Of a stretch of 48,045 nt of DNA, positions 17,774 to 27,545 are shown piece by piece. This stretch comes from Prevotella sp. (GTDB lineage Bacteria; Bacteroidota; Bacteroidia; Bacteroidales; Bacteroidaceae). The stretch lies in assembly GCA_017618275.1 (NCBI GenBank), contig JAFZUS010000141.1, positions 1-48,045 of the forward strand, read 5' to 3'. Within the stretch, counting starts at the first letter, position 1; every line of letters starts with the position of its first letter. The translations under genes and the position numbers were made by a program. The notes beneath the pieces were generated by a model. That model ran no database searches, was not told where the DNA came from, and saw only the letters and a list, made by a program, of their open reading frames with translations.

Positions 17774-17911
17774 GTTTTTCATGGTATTAGATTATTAAGG
17801 TTAAAAAGAAAATCGGATGTCGTGAGACATCCAATTTTCTGAACCAGCCGAAAATCATTAGTAGGCTTGGTTTCGGAAAGGGAACTTGGGAAAGTTTCCT
17901 TTTCTTTTTTT
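17774..17911 (+). ncRNA. Candidate structured small RNA between DUF3256 and proS genes
   Basis: A transcript of about 135 nt is implied by the promoter at 17737-17767 and an intrinsic terminator at 17880-17911. Inside lies a long hairpin with arms 17807-17821 and 17826-17840 (14 pairs, one C-A mismatch, loop GTGA). A second stem pairs 17842-17849 with 17864-17872 with one bulge. There is no plausible reading frame. I cannot match it to a known RNA such as SRP, tmRNA or 6S RNA. It could instead be a long 3' untranslated region. Confidence 0.5.
17880..17911 (+). terminator. Intrinsic terminator, plus strand
   Basis: Arms GGGAACTT (17880-17887) and AAGTTTCC (17892-17899) with loop GGGA are followed by TTTTCTTTTTTT. 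It points on the plus strand and ends inside the stop codon of the convergent proS gene. Confidence 0.75.
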
Positions 17912-19391
17912 AGTAACTTCTGGCAATGATGACTCTTGCCTTTGAAGGCTTCCCGCTAACCATATCGATACCAGGCGTCTGTTCCACACCGAAAGGCACG
18001 CAACGGATAGTGGCCTGTGTCTCTTCCTTGATTTGTGCCTCTGTTTCGGCAGTACCGTCCCAGTGGCAGAGGAAGAATCCACCGTCCTTCACACGCTCCT
18101 TGAACTCCTCGTAGTTGTCACATTCATAGATGCGGGCATCACGATAGGCCTTTGCCTTCTCGAAGATATTCTTCTGAATGTCCTCCAAAAGTTGTTCCAC
18201 ATACGCTACGACACCTTCTATGGGGCGTGTCTCTTTCTCTAATGTATCACGGCGCATCACCTCGATGGTGCCGTTCTCTAAGTCACGGGCTCCCAGAACG
18301 AGACGTACGGGTACACCCTTCAACTCATAGTCGGCAAACTTGAATCCGGGACGCTTGTTGTCCGCATCGTCGAACTTCACGGTGATACCCTTCTGGCGCA
18401 GTTGCTCGATAATGGGCTGCACCTCCTTGTTAACCAGTTCCATCTGTTCGGGTTTGGTGGCGATGGGGATGATGACCACCTGCAGTGGTGCCAACTTTGG
18501 AGGCAGCACCAGACCGTTGTCGTCGGAATGGGTCATAATGAGGGCACCGATGAGTCGGGTAGAGACACCCCATGAAGTAGCCCAAACGTATTCAGGTTTA
18601 TTGTCTTTGTTCAAGTATGTCACCTCAAAGGCTTTAGCAAAGTTCTGTCCAAGGAAATGTGAGGTACCAGACTGTAGTGCCTTGCCATCCTGCATCATGG
18701 CCTCAATGGTATAGGTATCAAGGGCTCCGGCGAAACGCTCAGTCTCGCTTTTTACACCCTGTACAACGGGTACAGCCATCCATTCCTCAGCGAATTTGGC
18801 ATAGACCTTCAACATCTTCTGTGCTTCCTCTTCGGCTTCTTCACGGGTAGCATGAGCGGTGTGACCTTCTTGCCACAGGAACTCTGAGGTACGCAGGAAC
18901 GGACGGGTACGCATCTCCCAGCGCATCACGTTACACCACTGGTTGCACATCAGGGGCAGATCGCGCCAGGAGTGAATCCAGTTCTTATAGGTGTTCCAGA
19001 TGATAGTCTCTGAGGTAGGACGAACAATTAGTTCTTCTTCCAGTTTGGCTGAGGGGTCAACCTCAACGCCACTCTTATCATCCTTGGCACGAAGGCGGTA
19101 ATGTGTAACCACAGCACATTCCTTCGCAAAGCCTTCTACGTGCTCCGCCTCGCGGCTCAGAAATGATTTAGGAATCAGTAGGGGGAAATAGGCATTCTGT
19201 GCACCTGTTTCCTTGAACATCTTATCTAATTGCTGTTGCATCTTTTCCCAGATGGCATAGCCATAGGGTTTGATGACCATACATCCACGTACAGCACTTT
19301 GCTCGGCCAGGTCTGCCTTTACTACGAGATCGTTGAACCACTGGCTGTAATTATCAGCCCTTTTCGTCAGTTCTTTTAGTTCTTTTGCCAT
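17910..19391 (-). CDS. proS: Prolyl-tRNA synthetase, short archaeal/eukaryote-like type
   Basis: 493 aa class II synthetase that charges tRNA(Pro). It is the shorter type without the inserted bacterial editing domain. Class II motif 2 appears as [20 protein letters not shown] (about residues 166-185), and [15 protein letters not shown] is typical of this type. Motif 3 lies in the segment around [20 protein letters not shown] (near 280). An anticodon-binding domain and a C-terminal ProS-specific domain ending in tyrosine (VIIARSY) complete it. It converges with the candidate RNA at its 3' end and diverges from the OmpA-like lipoprotein gene. Confidence 0.95.
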   Translation of the reverse strand: MAKELKELTKRADNYSQWFNDLVVKADLAEQSAVRGCMVIKPYGYAIWEKMQQQLDKMFKETGAQNAYFPLLIPKSFLSREAEHVEGFAKECAVVTHYRLRAKDDKSGVEVDPSAKLEEELIVRPTSETIIWNTYKNWIHSWRDLPLMCNQWCNVMRWEMRTRPFLRTSEFLWQEGHTAHATREEAEEEAQKMLKVYAKFAEEWMAVPVVQGVKSETERFAGALDTYTIEAMMQDGKALQSGTSHFLGQNFAKAFEVTYLNKDNKPEYVWATSWGVSTRLIGALIMTHSDDNGLVLPPKLAPLQVVIIPIATKPEQMELVNKEVQPIIEQLRQKGITVKFDDADNKRPGFKFADYELKGVPVRLVLGARDLENGTIEVMRRDTLEKETRPIEGVVAYVEQLLEDIQKNIFEKAKAYRDARIYECDNYEEFKERVKDGGFFLCHWDGTAETEAQIKEETQATIRCVPFGVEQTPGIDMVSGKPSKARVIIARSY

Positions 19392-19422
19392 GTTTTTTAC
19401 CTCTAAATTTCAATTTGCGTGC

Positions 19423-19430
19423 AAAATTAC
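19423..19430 (-). promoter_or_regulatory. -7 box for proS
   Basis: TAATTTTG on the minus strand 32 bases before the proS ATG. The -33 element is not clear. Confidence 0.4.
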
Positions 19431-19441
19431 ATAAAAAATAT

Positions 19442-19467
19442 GAATTATGCATTATGAATTATGAATA
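19442..19467. repeat. Short dispersed AT-rich repeat
   Basis: GAATTATGCATTATGAATT and its extension lie between the proS and OmpA-like promoters. A 15-base core, GCATTATGAATTATG, recurs at 41097-41111 inside the primase gene. Confidence 0.5.
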
Positions 19468-19473
19468 AATTCG

Positions 19474-19481
19474 TATCTTTG
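19474..19481 (+). promoter_or_regulatory. -7 box for the OmpA-like lipoprotein gene
   Basis: TATCTTTG, about 52 bases before the start codon, preceded by AATTCG exactly as at 17754-17759. The -33 element is weak. Confidence 0.5.
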
Positions 19482-19533
19482 CACCATATAAATCATTAAT
19501 TTATTGTGTTTAACATTAAAAAAAGGAGAAATT

Positions 19534-20235
19534 ATGAAAAGTTTAAAGACAATTGCCATTGCTCTTTGCGCAGCAATCACTTTGGCAGGATGTACAATGA
19601 GTAACACAGCAAAAGGTACTGCTATTGGTGCTGGTGGTGGTGCTGCATTAGGAGCAATCATTGGTCATATTGCAGGTAATACTGCTGTTGGTGCTGCCAT
19701 TGGCGGCGCTGTCGGTGCTGGTGCAGGTGCCATTATCGGTCACAAGATGGATAAGGCCAAGAAGGAAGCCGAAGCAGTAAAGAATGCTCAGGTTGAGGGT
19801 ATTAAGGATGCTAATGGTCTGGATGCCGTGAAGGTGACTTTCGATTCTGGTATTCTCTTTACAACAGGTAGTTCCACACTGAGTTCTACTGCAAAGACCT
19901 CACTGGCACAGTTTGCTGGTGTCTTGAAGAGTAATTCAGACTGTGATGTGGCTGTTCAGGGTTATACCGACAATGCTGGTTGGAAGAACTCTAACGCAGA
20001 ACAGAGCGCTCAGAAGAACCTCGACCTTTCACAGAAACGTGCTGAGTCTGTGACCAATTATCTGCTTTCACTTGGTGTACCTTCATCACAGATCCGCAGT
20101 ACTACAGGATTTGGTGAGTCTAATCCTGTTGCCGACAATTCAACTGCTGCAGGTAAGGCTCAGAACCGTCGTGTGGAGGTTTATATGTATGCTTCCAAGG
20201 CTATGATTCAGGAGGCTGAAGCACAGGCAAAATAA
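19534..20235 (+). CDS. OmpA-family lipoprotein with glycine zipper
   Basis: About 233 aa. ATG 19534 is preceded by a good AGGAG ribosome site and starts a lipoprotein signal peptide (MKSLKTIAIALCAAITLAGC). Residues 28-72 form a glycine-zipper segment (AIGAGGGAALGAIIGHIAGN and repeats). The C-terminal half is an OmpA domain that binds peptidoglycan: VTFDSGILFTTGSSTLSS, VAVQGYTDNAG and QNRRVEVYM. It is likely anchored in the outer membrane and tethers it to the cell wall. The terminator at 20252-20302 follows. Confidence 0.9.
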   Translation: MKSLKTIAIALCAAITLAGCTMSNTAKGTAIGAGGGAALGAIIGHIAGNTAVGAAIGGAVGAGAGAIIGHKMDKAKKEAEAVKNAQVEGIKDANGLDAVKVTFDSGILFTTGSSTLSSTAKTSLAQFAGVLKSNSDCDVAVQGYTDNAGWKNSNAEQSAQKNLDLSQKRAESVTNYLLSLGVPSSQIRSTTGFGESNPVADNSTAAGKAQNRRVEVYMYASKAMIQEAEAQAK

Positions 20236-20251
20236 AAACTTGATAAACGAT

Positions 20252-20302
20252 ATTAGTAATGGGTAATTAGTTGACAACGAAATTACTCATTACTAATTTT
20301 TT
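20252..20302 (+). terminator. Intrinsic terminator of the OmpA-like gene
   Basis: A 17-bp stem (arms 20252-20268 and 20281-20297, one G-U pair, 12-base loop) is followed by five T. It lies 17 bases past the stop codon. The next gene starts only 5 bases after the T run. Confidence 0.75.
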
Positions 20303-20306
20303 CTCT

Positions 20307-20990
20307 ATGAAAACCATTCGAAAGATTATCCGTTGGATTTTAACCATTTTCTTTGCATCCACCATTCTGAGTGTGGTGGCATACCGTTTCATACCAGTCT
20401 GGTTTACACCGCTGATGTTTATCCGTTGTGCGCAACAGATGAGTGAAGGGAAGGAGTTAAAAATGTCTCATCATTGGGTGTCTATGGACTATATCAGTCC
20501 TTCCATGCCTGTGGCGGTTATTGCCAGCGAGGATGCTAATTTTCTGAAGCATCATGGCTTTGACTATAAGGCCATCGAACATGCTGCCAAACGGAATATG
20601 GAACATCCGGAAAAACAGAAATTAGGGGCATCGACTATTTCCCAACAGACGGCAAAAAATGTGTTCCTGTGGCCAGGACGTTCCTGGATTCGTAAGGGAT
20701 TTGAGGTGTATTTTACAACGCTAATAGAATTGTTGTGGTCTAAACAGCGTATCATGGAGGTTTATTTGAATAGCATTGAGATGGGTGAAGGAATCTATGG
20801 CGTTGATGCCGTAGCAGAAGAACATTTCCATATCGATGCAAAGAACTTGAGTCGGGAACAATGTGCATTGATTGCTGCAACTTTACCAAACCCAAGAAAG
20901 TTTTCAAGCAAGAATCCTTCTAAGTATATGTTGAAACGACAATCTCGTATTTTGAAAGAGATGAAATTTGTACCTGCTTTTCCAAAATAG
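20307..20990 (+). CDS. mtgA: Monofunctional peptidoglycan glycosyltransferase
   Basis: About 227 aa GT51 enzyme that polymerises lipid II into glycan strands. ATG 20307 starts the membrane anchor ([20 protein letters not shown]); the frame is open back to 20271 only through a TTG inside the terminator hairpin, so that start is rejected. Family motifs follow: [19 protein letters not shown] (catalytic glutamate), [55 protein letters not shown] and [10 protein letters not shown]. No transpeptidase domain is present. No clear ribosome site is visible, and it may depend on read-through of the preceding terminator. Confidence 0.93.
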   Translation: MKTIRKIIRWILTIFFASTILSVVAYRFIPVWFTPLMFIRCAQQMSEGKELKMSHHWVSMDYISPSMPVAVIASEDANFLKHHGFDYKAIEHAAKRNMEHPEKQKLGASTISQQTAKNVFLWPGRSWIRKGFEVYFTTLIELLWSKQRIMEVYLNSIEMGEGIYGVDAVAEEHFHIDAKNLSREQCALIAATLPNPRKFSSKNPSKYMLKRQSRILKEMKFVPAFPK

Positions 20991-21044
20991 GGTATTCTTC
21001 CCCTTTTGTTTATTTATCATAATCGCGATTCCTGCAAAATAGAC

Positions 21045-21809
21045 TTATCTGTCTCTATCCTCTAAAACCTTGAATTTCATGCGCTTTTGCCTCAACGCTT
21101 CCAAATTCAACAAATATGAAACGGCCTGCGACATATTAGGTTTGCATTGTATTAGTGTTTTCCCTATAGGACTCACTATGCAACTACAACCACGGTAATG
21201 AGAATATTCATCGTCGCCGACACGATTGACAGCCACCAGGTAAGCCATATTCTCAATAGCACGTGCACGTGTTAGAATTTGGAAGGCATTCTGACGTGAT
21301 TCTGGCCAATTGGCTACACATACAATGAGATCGTACTGGAGATGGTCTGCATAGCGGCTCCATACAGGAAAGCGGAGATCATAGCAAGTTAGAAGAAGAA
21401 TGCGAAAACCTTCGTACTCCACGATTGTATGTGTCTCTCCTGCCTTATAATAATGGTTCTCACCACCATAAGTAAATAAATGATGTTTATCATAATATTG
21501 CAATTCCCCATTTCTACCATTCACGAAATACTGACGATTACGATAGTTTCCATCGGCAGTACGTATGGCAAGACTCCCACATATAGCACAATTCTGCTGC
21601 TGTGCCATTTGTTTCATCCATGCCAATGATATGCTGTCATTTTCGTCTTCAGCCAGTCCCTGCGGTTCTGTTGCGAAACCAGTACTCCACATTTCCGGCA
21701 GGACATACAGATCGCTTCCATGATGTGTTAACAGCAATTGCTCTGCTTGTTTGATATTCTCTTTGGGATGCCCCCATTGAATGTCTGTCTGTAAAATAGT
21801 AATGTTCAT
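21045..21809 (-). CDS. Nitrilase-superfamily amidase, omega-amidase-like
   Basis: About 254 aa carbon-nitrogen hydrolase. ATG 21809 begins the family sequence MNITILQTDIQWGHPKENI; the upstream extension overlaps the previous gene. The Glu-Lys-Cys triad is visible as LPEMWSTGF, YDKHHLFTYGGE and LLTCYDLRFPVWSR. The last two motifs match the omega-amidase branch (YafV/Nit2-like), which hydrolyses alpha-ketoglutaramate. The substrate is inferred. It starts 8 bases after trmN6, so the two form a likely operon. Confidence 0.87.
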   Translation of the reverse strand: MNITILQTDIQWGHPKENIKQAEQLLLTHHGSDLYVLPEMWSTGFATEPQGLAEDENDSISLAWMKQMAQQQNCAICGSLAIRTADGNYRNRQYFVNGRNGELQYYDKHHLFTYGGENHYYKAGETHTIVEYEGFRILLLTCYDLRFPVWSRYADHLQYDLIVCVANWPESRQNAFQILTRARAIENMAYLVAVNRVGDDEYSHYRGCSCIVSPIGKTLIQCKPNMSQAVSYLLNLEALRQKRMKFKVLEDRDR

Positions 21810-21817
21810 ATATCGCG

Positions 21818-22525
21818 TTATTTCAGGTAGAAATCTTTTGTCAAATCCTGATACCACTCACTTCTCTGTCCCGGATAGGTCTCAAGCGTCTCAATTGTTG
21901 ACTCAGCGTGAATGATTGGGTGCTTTCGAAACTCTATCAGACAACGTTTCGGTGCTTTTTGGGGTGTGGTTTTTATGGCACATTCTTTTGACAATATTAT
22001 ATCTGCAAGAGCAGATTCGGACAACAACTGCGAACGGTAGTCCACGGGAATGACTACGGAAAACAGCCCATCGTCTTTAAGAAGTCTTTTGACAGACTGC
22101 ATGAGTGTTCTATAGGTAAGTGAGGCAGTATGCCTTGCCAGTGTACGGGACGAATCAGGACAAGTAAGTGAATCTATGAAAAATGGTGGATTACAGATAA
22201 TTGCATCAAATGGTTCTACTGAAAATTCAGCAATGTCAGCCTGTACAATCCGGATTCGATGGGCGAATGGAGAACCAGCAGCATTGGCAGTTGCCTGTGA
22301 TACGGCTTCGCCGTCAATGTCAACACCGACTACCTCTGCCTCGGGAAAACGTTGTGCCATCATCAGCGCAATCAGTCCAGTGCCTGTGCCTACATCAAGA
22401 ATACGACAGATGCCCGTAGGCGCTGAAGCCCATGCACCGAGCAATGTCCCGTCAGTGCCCACCTTCATGGCGCAATGCTCCTGATGGATCGTGAACTGTT
22501 TAAACTCAAAATAACTGTTTGCCAT
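21818..22525 (-). CDS. trmN6: tRNA1(Val) (adenine37-N6)-methyltransferase
   Basis: About 235 aa Rossmann-fold methyltransferase of the YfiC/TrmN6 family. Motif I is ILDVGTGTGLIALMMAQRFP, the acidic tip is VVGVDID, and the N6-adenine catalytic motif is IICNPPFF. The N-terminus (FEFKQFTIHQEHCAMKVGTD, then GTLLGAW) is diagnostic. ATG 22525 is chosen because a longer frame would start with TTG inside the -7 promoter box. The transcript appears to begin only a few bases before this ATG. It probably forms an operon with the omega-amidase gene. Confidence 0.88.
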   Translation of the reverse strand: MANSYFEFKQFTIHQEHCAMKVGTDGTLLGAWASAPTGICRILDVGTGTGLIALMMAQRFPEAEVVGVDIDGEAVSQATANAAGSPFAHRIRIVQADIAEFSVEPFDAIICNPPFFIDSLTCPDSSRTLARHTASLTYRTLMQSVKRLLKDDGLFSVVIPVDYRSQLLSESALADIILSKECAIKTTPQKAPKRCLIEFRKHPIIHAESTIETLETYPGQRSEWYQDLTKDFYLK

Positions 22526-22534
22526 TTTCGGGGA

Positions 22535-22566
22535 CAAAGGTAGTGTAATTTGAATGAAATACCAAA
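22535..22566 (-). promoter_or_regulatory. Promoter of trmN6
   Basis: TTTG (22566-22563), 20 bases, TACCTTTG (22542-22535) on the minus strand, a full consensus match. The predicted start point is about 3-6 bases before the ATG at 22525. Confidence 0.6.
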
Positions 22567-22636
22567 TATTTTGTTAATTCTTCGTTCTCTACGTCTATTT
22601 TTCAACTATCATTTCTCTCTTCTCAATTATATTTAG

Positions 22637-22644
22637 TACCTTTG
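22637..22644 (+). promoter_or_regulatory. -7 box for lon
   Basis: TACCTTTG 49 bases before the lon ATG. No clear TTTG is seen at -33. It drives the four-gene operon lon to the DEAD-box helicase. No heat-shock-type operator is evident. Confidence 0.5.
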
Positions 22645-22693
22645 CAACCGAATTTGGTAATTTAGAAAACAAGAAGGAAGAAAAATAGTAAAG

Positions 22694-25150
22694 ATGAATA
22701 ATCAGAATAAAAACTCTGCATTTCAGATGATCGCAGACGTTAGCGGAGAATTTCAAGATTTAATCAATGTAGAAACGCCCCCCACAGTCCCTATATTAGC
22801 AGTACGTAACCTTGTACTTTTCCCAGGTGTCCTCTCCCCTATCCTCATCGGACGTGATTCCAGCAAGAATCTTGTTCAGAAGGCTGAGAAGAAAGGACTT
22901 GTCATTGGTGTGGTGTGTCAGATAGACCCAGAGACGGAAATCCCCATGAAGGAGGATCTCTATGAATATGGTGTCTATGCCAAGGTTATGAAACTGTTGA
23001 CGTTACCCAATGGTAATGTGACGGCCATTGTCCAGGCTATGGGTCGTATGCGCCTGCAGGACATCGTTGCCTCCACCCCATATCTTGAGGGCATTGCGAT
23101 ACCTGTACCAGAGATTGAACCCGAAAAGCGTGACCGTGAGTTCAAAACGGCAATGGAAGACCTGCGTAATATGGTAGATGATTATATTAATGTCAGCGAG
23201 GATTTGCCAGACGAGGCATCCTTTGCGGTAAAGAACATCAGCAACCATGTTATGGCTCTGAATTTTGTCTGTTCGAATATGCCTTTCAATGTCAAGGAGA
23301 AGATGATGCTTCTTGAAACTGAGACCGTTAAGGAACGACTCTTCAAGGTGATGAAGATTATCAACCGTGAGATTAACCTCCAGCACCTGAAGGCAGATAT
23401 CCGCAACAAGACCCGCGAGGACATCGACGAACAACAGCGCAACTACTTCCTCCAACAGCAGATTAAGAACATGCAGGCCGAGATTGGCAATGGCGAGGGT
23501 TCACCTGAGAAACGTGAACTCATGCAGAAGGCGAAGACGAAGAAATGGCCGGAAGAAGTTGCCAGGACCTTCCAGAAGGAGGCCGACAAACTCGACAATT
23601 TGAATCCACAGAGTCCGGACTTCAACGTGCAGATCAACTATCTGCAGACGATGGTGAACCTGCCATGGGGCGAGTACACTACCGACGATCTTGATTTGAA
23701 ACGTGCACAGAAGATACTCGACCACGACCACTATGGCATGGAAAAAGTAAAGGAGCGCATCCTTGAATACATGGCCGTCCTGTCTTTACGTGGAGATTTG
23801 AAATCACCTATCCTCTGCCTATACGGTCCTCCGGGTGTCGGAAAGACATCTTTGGGAAAGAGTATTGCCGAGGCCATGAAGCGCAAGTATGTCCGTATGT
23901 CGTTGGGCGGTCTTCATGACGAAGCAGAGATACGTGGTCACCGTCGTACATACGTCGGTGCCATGCCTGGACGTGTTATCAAGAGCATCCAGAGGGCAGG
24001 TTCCAGCAACCCGGTGTTCATTCTCGATGAAATCGACAAAGTGACACAGAATACGCACAACGGAGATCCGGCTTCTGCACTATTGGAGGTACTCGACCCG
24101 GAACAGAATAATGCCTTCCACGACAACTATCTGGATGTGGATTATGACCTCTCCAAGGTGCTTTTCATTGCCACAGCCAATAACCTCAGTACGATTCCAC
24201 GTCCTCTACTCGACCGTATGGAAGTCATCGAGGTAAGTGGCTATATCACAGAAGAGAAGATTGAAATCGCGAAGCGTCACTTGATACCTCGCGAATTGAA
24301 GAATACCGGTCTGGACAGACCAGCCTTGAAGCCTACATTCAACAAGGCTTCTGTGGAAAAGATCATCGAGCAGTACACGCGTGAAAGTGGTGTTCGTCAA
24401 CTTGAAAAGCAGATTAACAAGGCACTTCGTAAGATTGCCTACAATATGCAGTTGGATGGCGACGATACCAAAAAGAAAATCACGCCTCAGGAGTTGGAAG
24501 GTCTTTTGGGAAAACCGCCATTCTATCGTGATATCTACCAAGGTAATGACTATGCTGGTGTTGTCACGGGACTCGCGTGGACCAGTGTAGGCGGAGAAAT
24601 CCTTTTTATTGAGACTTCGCTTTCGAAAGGAAAGGGTTCCAAACTCACGTTGACAGGTAATCTAGGCGACGTGATGAAGGAGTCGGCCATCTTGGCCCTC
24701 GAATATGTCAAGGCCCATGCCGAGACGCTGAACATCGACTACCGCATTTTTGACTATTGGAACATCCATATCCACGTGCCAGAGGGTGCTACCCCCAAGG
24801 ATGGTCCTTCGGCTGGTATCACCATCGCCACCAGTATCGCTTCTGCCCTCACCCAGCGCAAGGTGCGTAAGAACACGGCCATGACCGGTGAAATCACCCT
24901 ACGTGGCAAGGTTCTGCCTGTTGGCGGTATCAAAGAGAAAATACTGGCTGCCAAGCGGGCTGGTATCACGGATATCGTGATGTGTCGCGAAAACGAGAAG
25001 GATATCAACGAGATTCCAGAGGTCTATCTAAAAGGTGTGACGTTCCACTATGTGGAGAATGTTCAGGATGTCTGGGATTTTGCGCTGACCGATGAAATCG
25101 TCAAGAATCCGTTGTCGTTGGATATTCCACAGGAAGACGAGAAAAAATGA
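22694..25150 (+). CDS. lon: ATP-dependent Lon protease
   Basis: 818 aa LonA serine protease that degrades misfolded and regulatory proteins in the cytoplasm. An N-terminal LON substrate domain ([20 protein letters not shown]) comes first. The AAA+ module follows, with Walker [15 protein letters not shown] near residue 380 and Walker [10 protein letters not shown]. The proteolytic domain has the catalytic serine in [13 protein letters not shown] and the catalytic lysine in [15 protein letters not shown]. The C-terminus ends in a short acidic tail (PQEDEKK). It is the first gene of a compact operon. Confidence 0.97.
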   Translation: MNNQNKNSAFQMIADVSGEFQDLINVETPPTVPILAVRNLVLFPGVLSPILIGRDSSKNLVQKAEKKGLVIGVVCQIDPETEIPMKEDLYEYGVYAKVMKLLTLPNGNVTAIVQAMGRMRLQDIVASTPYLEGIAIPVPEIEPEKRDREFKTAMEDLRNMVDDYINVSEDLPDEASFAVKNISNHVMALNFVCSNMPFNVKEKMMLLETETVKERLFKVMKIINREINLQHLKADIRNKTREDIDEQQRNYFLQQQIKNMQAEIGNGEGSPEKRELMQKAKTKKWPEEVARTFQKEADKLDNLNPQSPDFNVQINYLQTMVNLPWGEYTTDDLDLKRAQKILDHDHYGMEKVKERILEYMAVLSLRGDLKSPILCLYGPPGVGKTSLGKSIAEAMKRKYVRMSLGGLHDEAEIRGHRRTYVGAMPGRVIKSIQRAGSSNPVFILDEIDKVTQNTHNGDPASALLEVLDPEQNNAFHDNYLDVDYDLSKVLFIATANNLSTIPRPLLDRMEVIEVSGYITEEKIEIAKRHLIPRELKNTGLDRPALKPTFNKASVEKIIEQYTRESGVRQLEKQINKALRKIAYNMQLDGDDTKKKITPQELEGLLGKPPFYRDIYQGNDYAGVVTGLAWTSVGGEILFIETSLSKGKGSKLTLTGNLGDVMKESAILALEYVKAHAETLNIDYRIFDYWNIHIHVPEGATPKDGPSAGITIATSIASALTQRKVRKNTAMTGEITLRGKVLPVGGIKEKILAAKRAGITDIVMCRENEKDINEIPEVYLKGVTFHYVENVQDVWDFALTDEIVKNPLSLDIPQEDEKK

Positions 25151-25161
25151 GAAGGTGAGAA

Positions 25162-26304
25162 ATGACGTTTGAAGTACAACATAGCGACTCGAACAGTAAT
25201 GCCCGTGCCGGACTGATTATGACCGACCACGGACTGATAGAAACGCCTATTTTCATGCCAGTTGGTACGGTGGGTAGTGTTAAGGCTGTACATTTCTCCG
25301 AACTGAGAGAACAGGTGAAAGCCCAAATCATCCTTGGCAACACCTACCACCTCTACTTGCGACCAGGGTTGGAAATATTAAGAAAAGCAGGCGGGTTGCA
25401 CCAGTTCAATACTTGGGACAGACCCATCCTGACTGACTCTGGCGGTTTTCAGGTTTTTTCGCTGACGGGCATCCGCAAACTCAGCGAGGAAGGCTGTGAG
25501 TTTCGCAGTCATATCGACGGCTCAAAACATTTCTTCACCCCGGAGAATGTGATTGATACACAGCGCATCATCGGAGCCGATATCATGATGGCCTTCGACG
25601 AGTGTCCTCCTGGACAGAGCGACTATCAGTATGCCTCTAAGAGTCTGAAACTTACACAGCGTTGGCTCGACCGATGCGTTAAGCGTTTCAATGAGACGGA
25701 GCCTCTCTATGGCTATCACCAGACACTCTTCCCCATCGTACAAGGTTGCACCTATAAGGATCTCCGTCAAGAGGCTGCCAAGCATGTGGTCGACACCCTG
25801 GACAAACTCAACGATGGCGGTGGTGCTTCCATCGGCGGTCTGGCTGTTGGCGAACCCACCGAGGTGATGTATGAGATGATTGAGGTGGTCAATGAGATCC
25901 TGCCCAAAGACCGTCCCCGCTATTTGATGGGTGTTGGTACCCCACAAAATATCCTCGAATCCATCGAGCGTGGTGTCGATATGTTCGACTGTGTGATGCC
26001 TACCCGTAACGGTCGTAATGCCATGCTCTTTACTTATCAGGGTACGATGAACATGCGCAACAAAAAATGGGAAGACGACTTCTCACCGATTGATCCGGAT
26101 GGTTGCGAGATTGACCGTATTCACTCCAAGGCCTATCTGCATCATCTCTTCAAGGCACAAGAACTGCTTGCCATGCAGATAGCCAGTATCCATAATCTGG
26201 CCTTTTACCTGCGTCTTGTCACGGATGCACGCCAGCATATCTGTCAGGGTGACTTTGTACAATGGAAACGTAGTGTGATAGAACAATTGGGACAAAGGGT
26301 ATGA
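25162..26304 (+). CDS. tgt: tRNA-guanine transglycosylase
   Basis: 380 aa. It exchanges guanine 34 of queuosine-family tRNAs for preQ1 (or queuine). The catalytic aspartates lie in TDSGGFQVFSL and in VDMFDCVMPTRNGRNAMLF. At the usual C-x-C-x2-C zinc site this protein reads DPDGCEIDRIHSKAYLHHLF, so only one of the three cysteines is present and the structural zinc is probably absent. Length is normal. ATG 25162 follows GAGAAGGTGAGAA 11 bases after lon, and the gene overlaps the next by 4 bases. Confidence 0.94.
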   Translation: MTFEVQHSDSNSNARAGLIMTDHGLIETPIFMPVGTVGSVKAVHFSELREQVKAQIILGNTYHLYLRPGLEILRKAGGLHQFNTWDRPILTDSGGFQVFSLTGIRKLSEEGCEFRSHIDGSKHFFTPENVIDTQRIIGADIMMAFDECPPGQSDYQYASKSLKLTQRWLDRCVKRFNETEPLYGYHQTLFPIVQGCTYKDLRQEAAKHVVDTLDKLNDGGGASIGGLAVGEPTEVMYEMIEVVNEILPKDRPRYLMGVGTPQNILESIERGVDMFDCVMPTRNGRNAMLFTYQGTMNMRNKKWEDDFSPIDPDGCEIDRIHSKAYLHHLFKAQELLAMQIASIHNLAFYLRLVTDARQHICQGDFVQWKRSVIEQLGQRV

Positions 26305-27545
26305 TGCACAGAGAGAAGGACTTCAGTAAACTGCGCGACCATTACAAAAGTTACCGTCGTCGTCGTGCCATAAGTCGGAAATGGGCTGTTTTATCCCGTT
26401 TCATCAAGAAATGGCTTGGTTGGCTGTGCTATCTGCGTTACCTCAATCCCTTCCGTTATCTCAAACGTCTCGACAGATATATTATTGCCAAATTCATCGG
26501 CACTTATATCTATTCCATTATCCTGATTATCTCCATCTCCATCGTCTTCGACGTCAATGAGAATCTTTCGAAGTTTGCCACCTACCATGCGCCGCTCAAG
26601 GCCATCATCTTCGACTACTACGCCAACTTCGTGCCGTACTTCTCATGTCTGTTCTCACCGCTGTTCGTATTCATCGCCGTTATCTTCTTTACCTCGAAGT
26701 TGGCCGGCAACAGCGAGATCATCGCTATGTTGGCTGCTGGCGTCAGTTTCAAACGTCTACTACGTCCTTATCTTATCTCCGCTGCCATCATTGCTGTTGT
26801 CAATTTCTGCCTGAGTGCCTATGTCATTCCCAAAGGCACCATTGTGAAACTCGACTTCGAATCGAAATATAAGAACAATAAGAAGACCCTCTCCGCTGCC
26901 AACGTCCAGTTAATGGTAGGTCCTGGTGTCATAGCCTACATGCAGCAATATGACGACCGCACGAAGACAGGCTATGGTTTCTCGCTCGACAAGTTTGAGA
27001 ACAAGAAACTCATCAGCCACATGACAGCCTCCTCCATCCGTTACGACTCCATCAGTGAGTCGCGCAATCATTGGAAGGCTATGAACTATAAGATTCGTAC
27101 GCTGAAAGGTCTCAGAGAGGAAATCAAGTCGGGCACCCAACTCGATACCACAATCCTGATGGAACCGATGGATCTGGTGTTTTCTAAAGGACAGCAGGAG
27201 ACACTTACCTCTCCCGAACTTCGTGCTTACATTAGTAAACAGATAGAAAGAGGCTCTGGAAACGTAGTCCAGTACGAAGTGGAATACTATAAGCGCATCG
27301 CCACCTCTTTCGCCTCCTTTATCCTCACCATTATTGGTGTGTCGCTCTCCAGCCGTAAGCGTAAAGGTGGTATGGGCCTCTATCTCGGAATCGGACTGGC
27401 CCTCTCCTTCACATATATCCTGCTGCAGACCGTTAGTGCCACGTTTGCCACCCAGGCCGACGCCCCACCGATGCTGGCCGTATGGATTCCCAACATCCTG
27501 TTCTTCTTTATCGCATATTTCTGTTATCGACAAGCCCCTAACTGA
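26301..27545 (+). CDS. LptF/LptG-family lipopolysaccharide permease
   Basis: 414 aa YjgP/YjgQ-type transmembrane subunit of the Lpt exporter that pulls LPS out of the inner membrane with the LptB ATPase. A basic N-terminal extension of about 55 residues precedes the first membrane helix. Three more hydrophobic segments bracket a periplasmic domain (about residues 180-320). Typical segments are ILIISISIVFDVNENL, SKLAGNSEIIAMLAAGVSF and YVIPKG. Whether it is LptF or LptG cannot be decided. It overlaps tgt (ATGATG) and the helicase gene (TGATG). Confidence 0.88.
   Translation: MMHREKDFSKLRDHYKSYRRRRAISRKWAVLSRFIKKWLGWLCYLRYLNPFRYLKRLDRYIIAKFIGTYIYSIILIISISIVFDVNENLSKFATYHAPLKAIIFDYYANFVPYFSCLFSPLFVFIAVIFFTSKLAGNSEIIAMLAAGVSFKRLLRPYLISAAIIAVVNFCLSAYVIPKGTIVKLDFESKYKNNKKTLSAANVQLMVGPGVIAYMQQYDDRTKTGYGFSLDKFENKKLISHMTASSIRYDSISESRNHWKAMNYKIRTLKGLREEIKSGTQLDTTILMEPMDLVFSKGQQETLTSPELRAYISKQIERGSGNVVQYEVEYYKRIATSFASFILTIIGVSLSSRKRKGGMGLYLGIGLALSFTYILLQTVSATFATQADAPPMLAVWIPNILFFFIAYFCYRQAPN

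Noticed and set aside
17774-17911. Identification as SRP, 6S or tmRNA
   Set aside because: The GGAAG/AGCA apical motif of SRP RNA is absent, and the length and stems do not fit 6S RNA or tmRNA.
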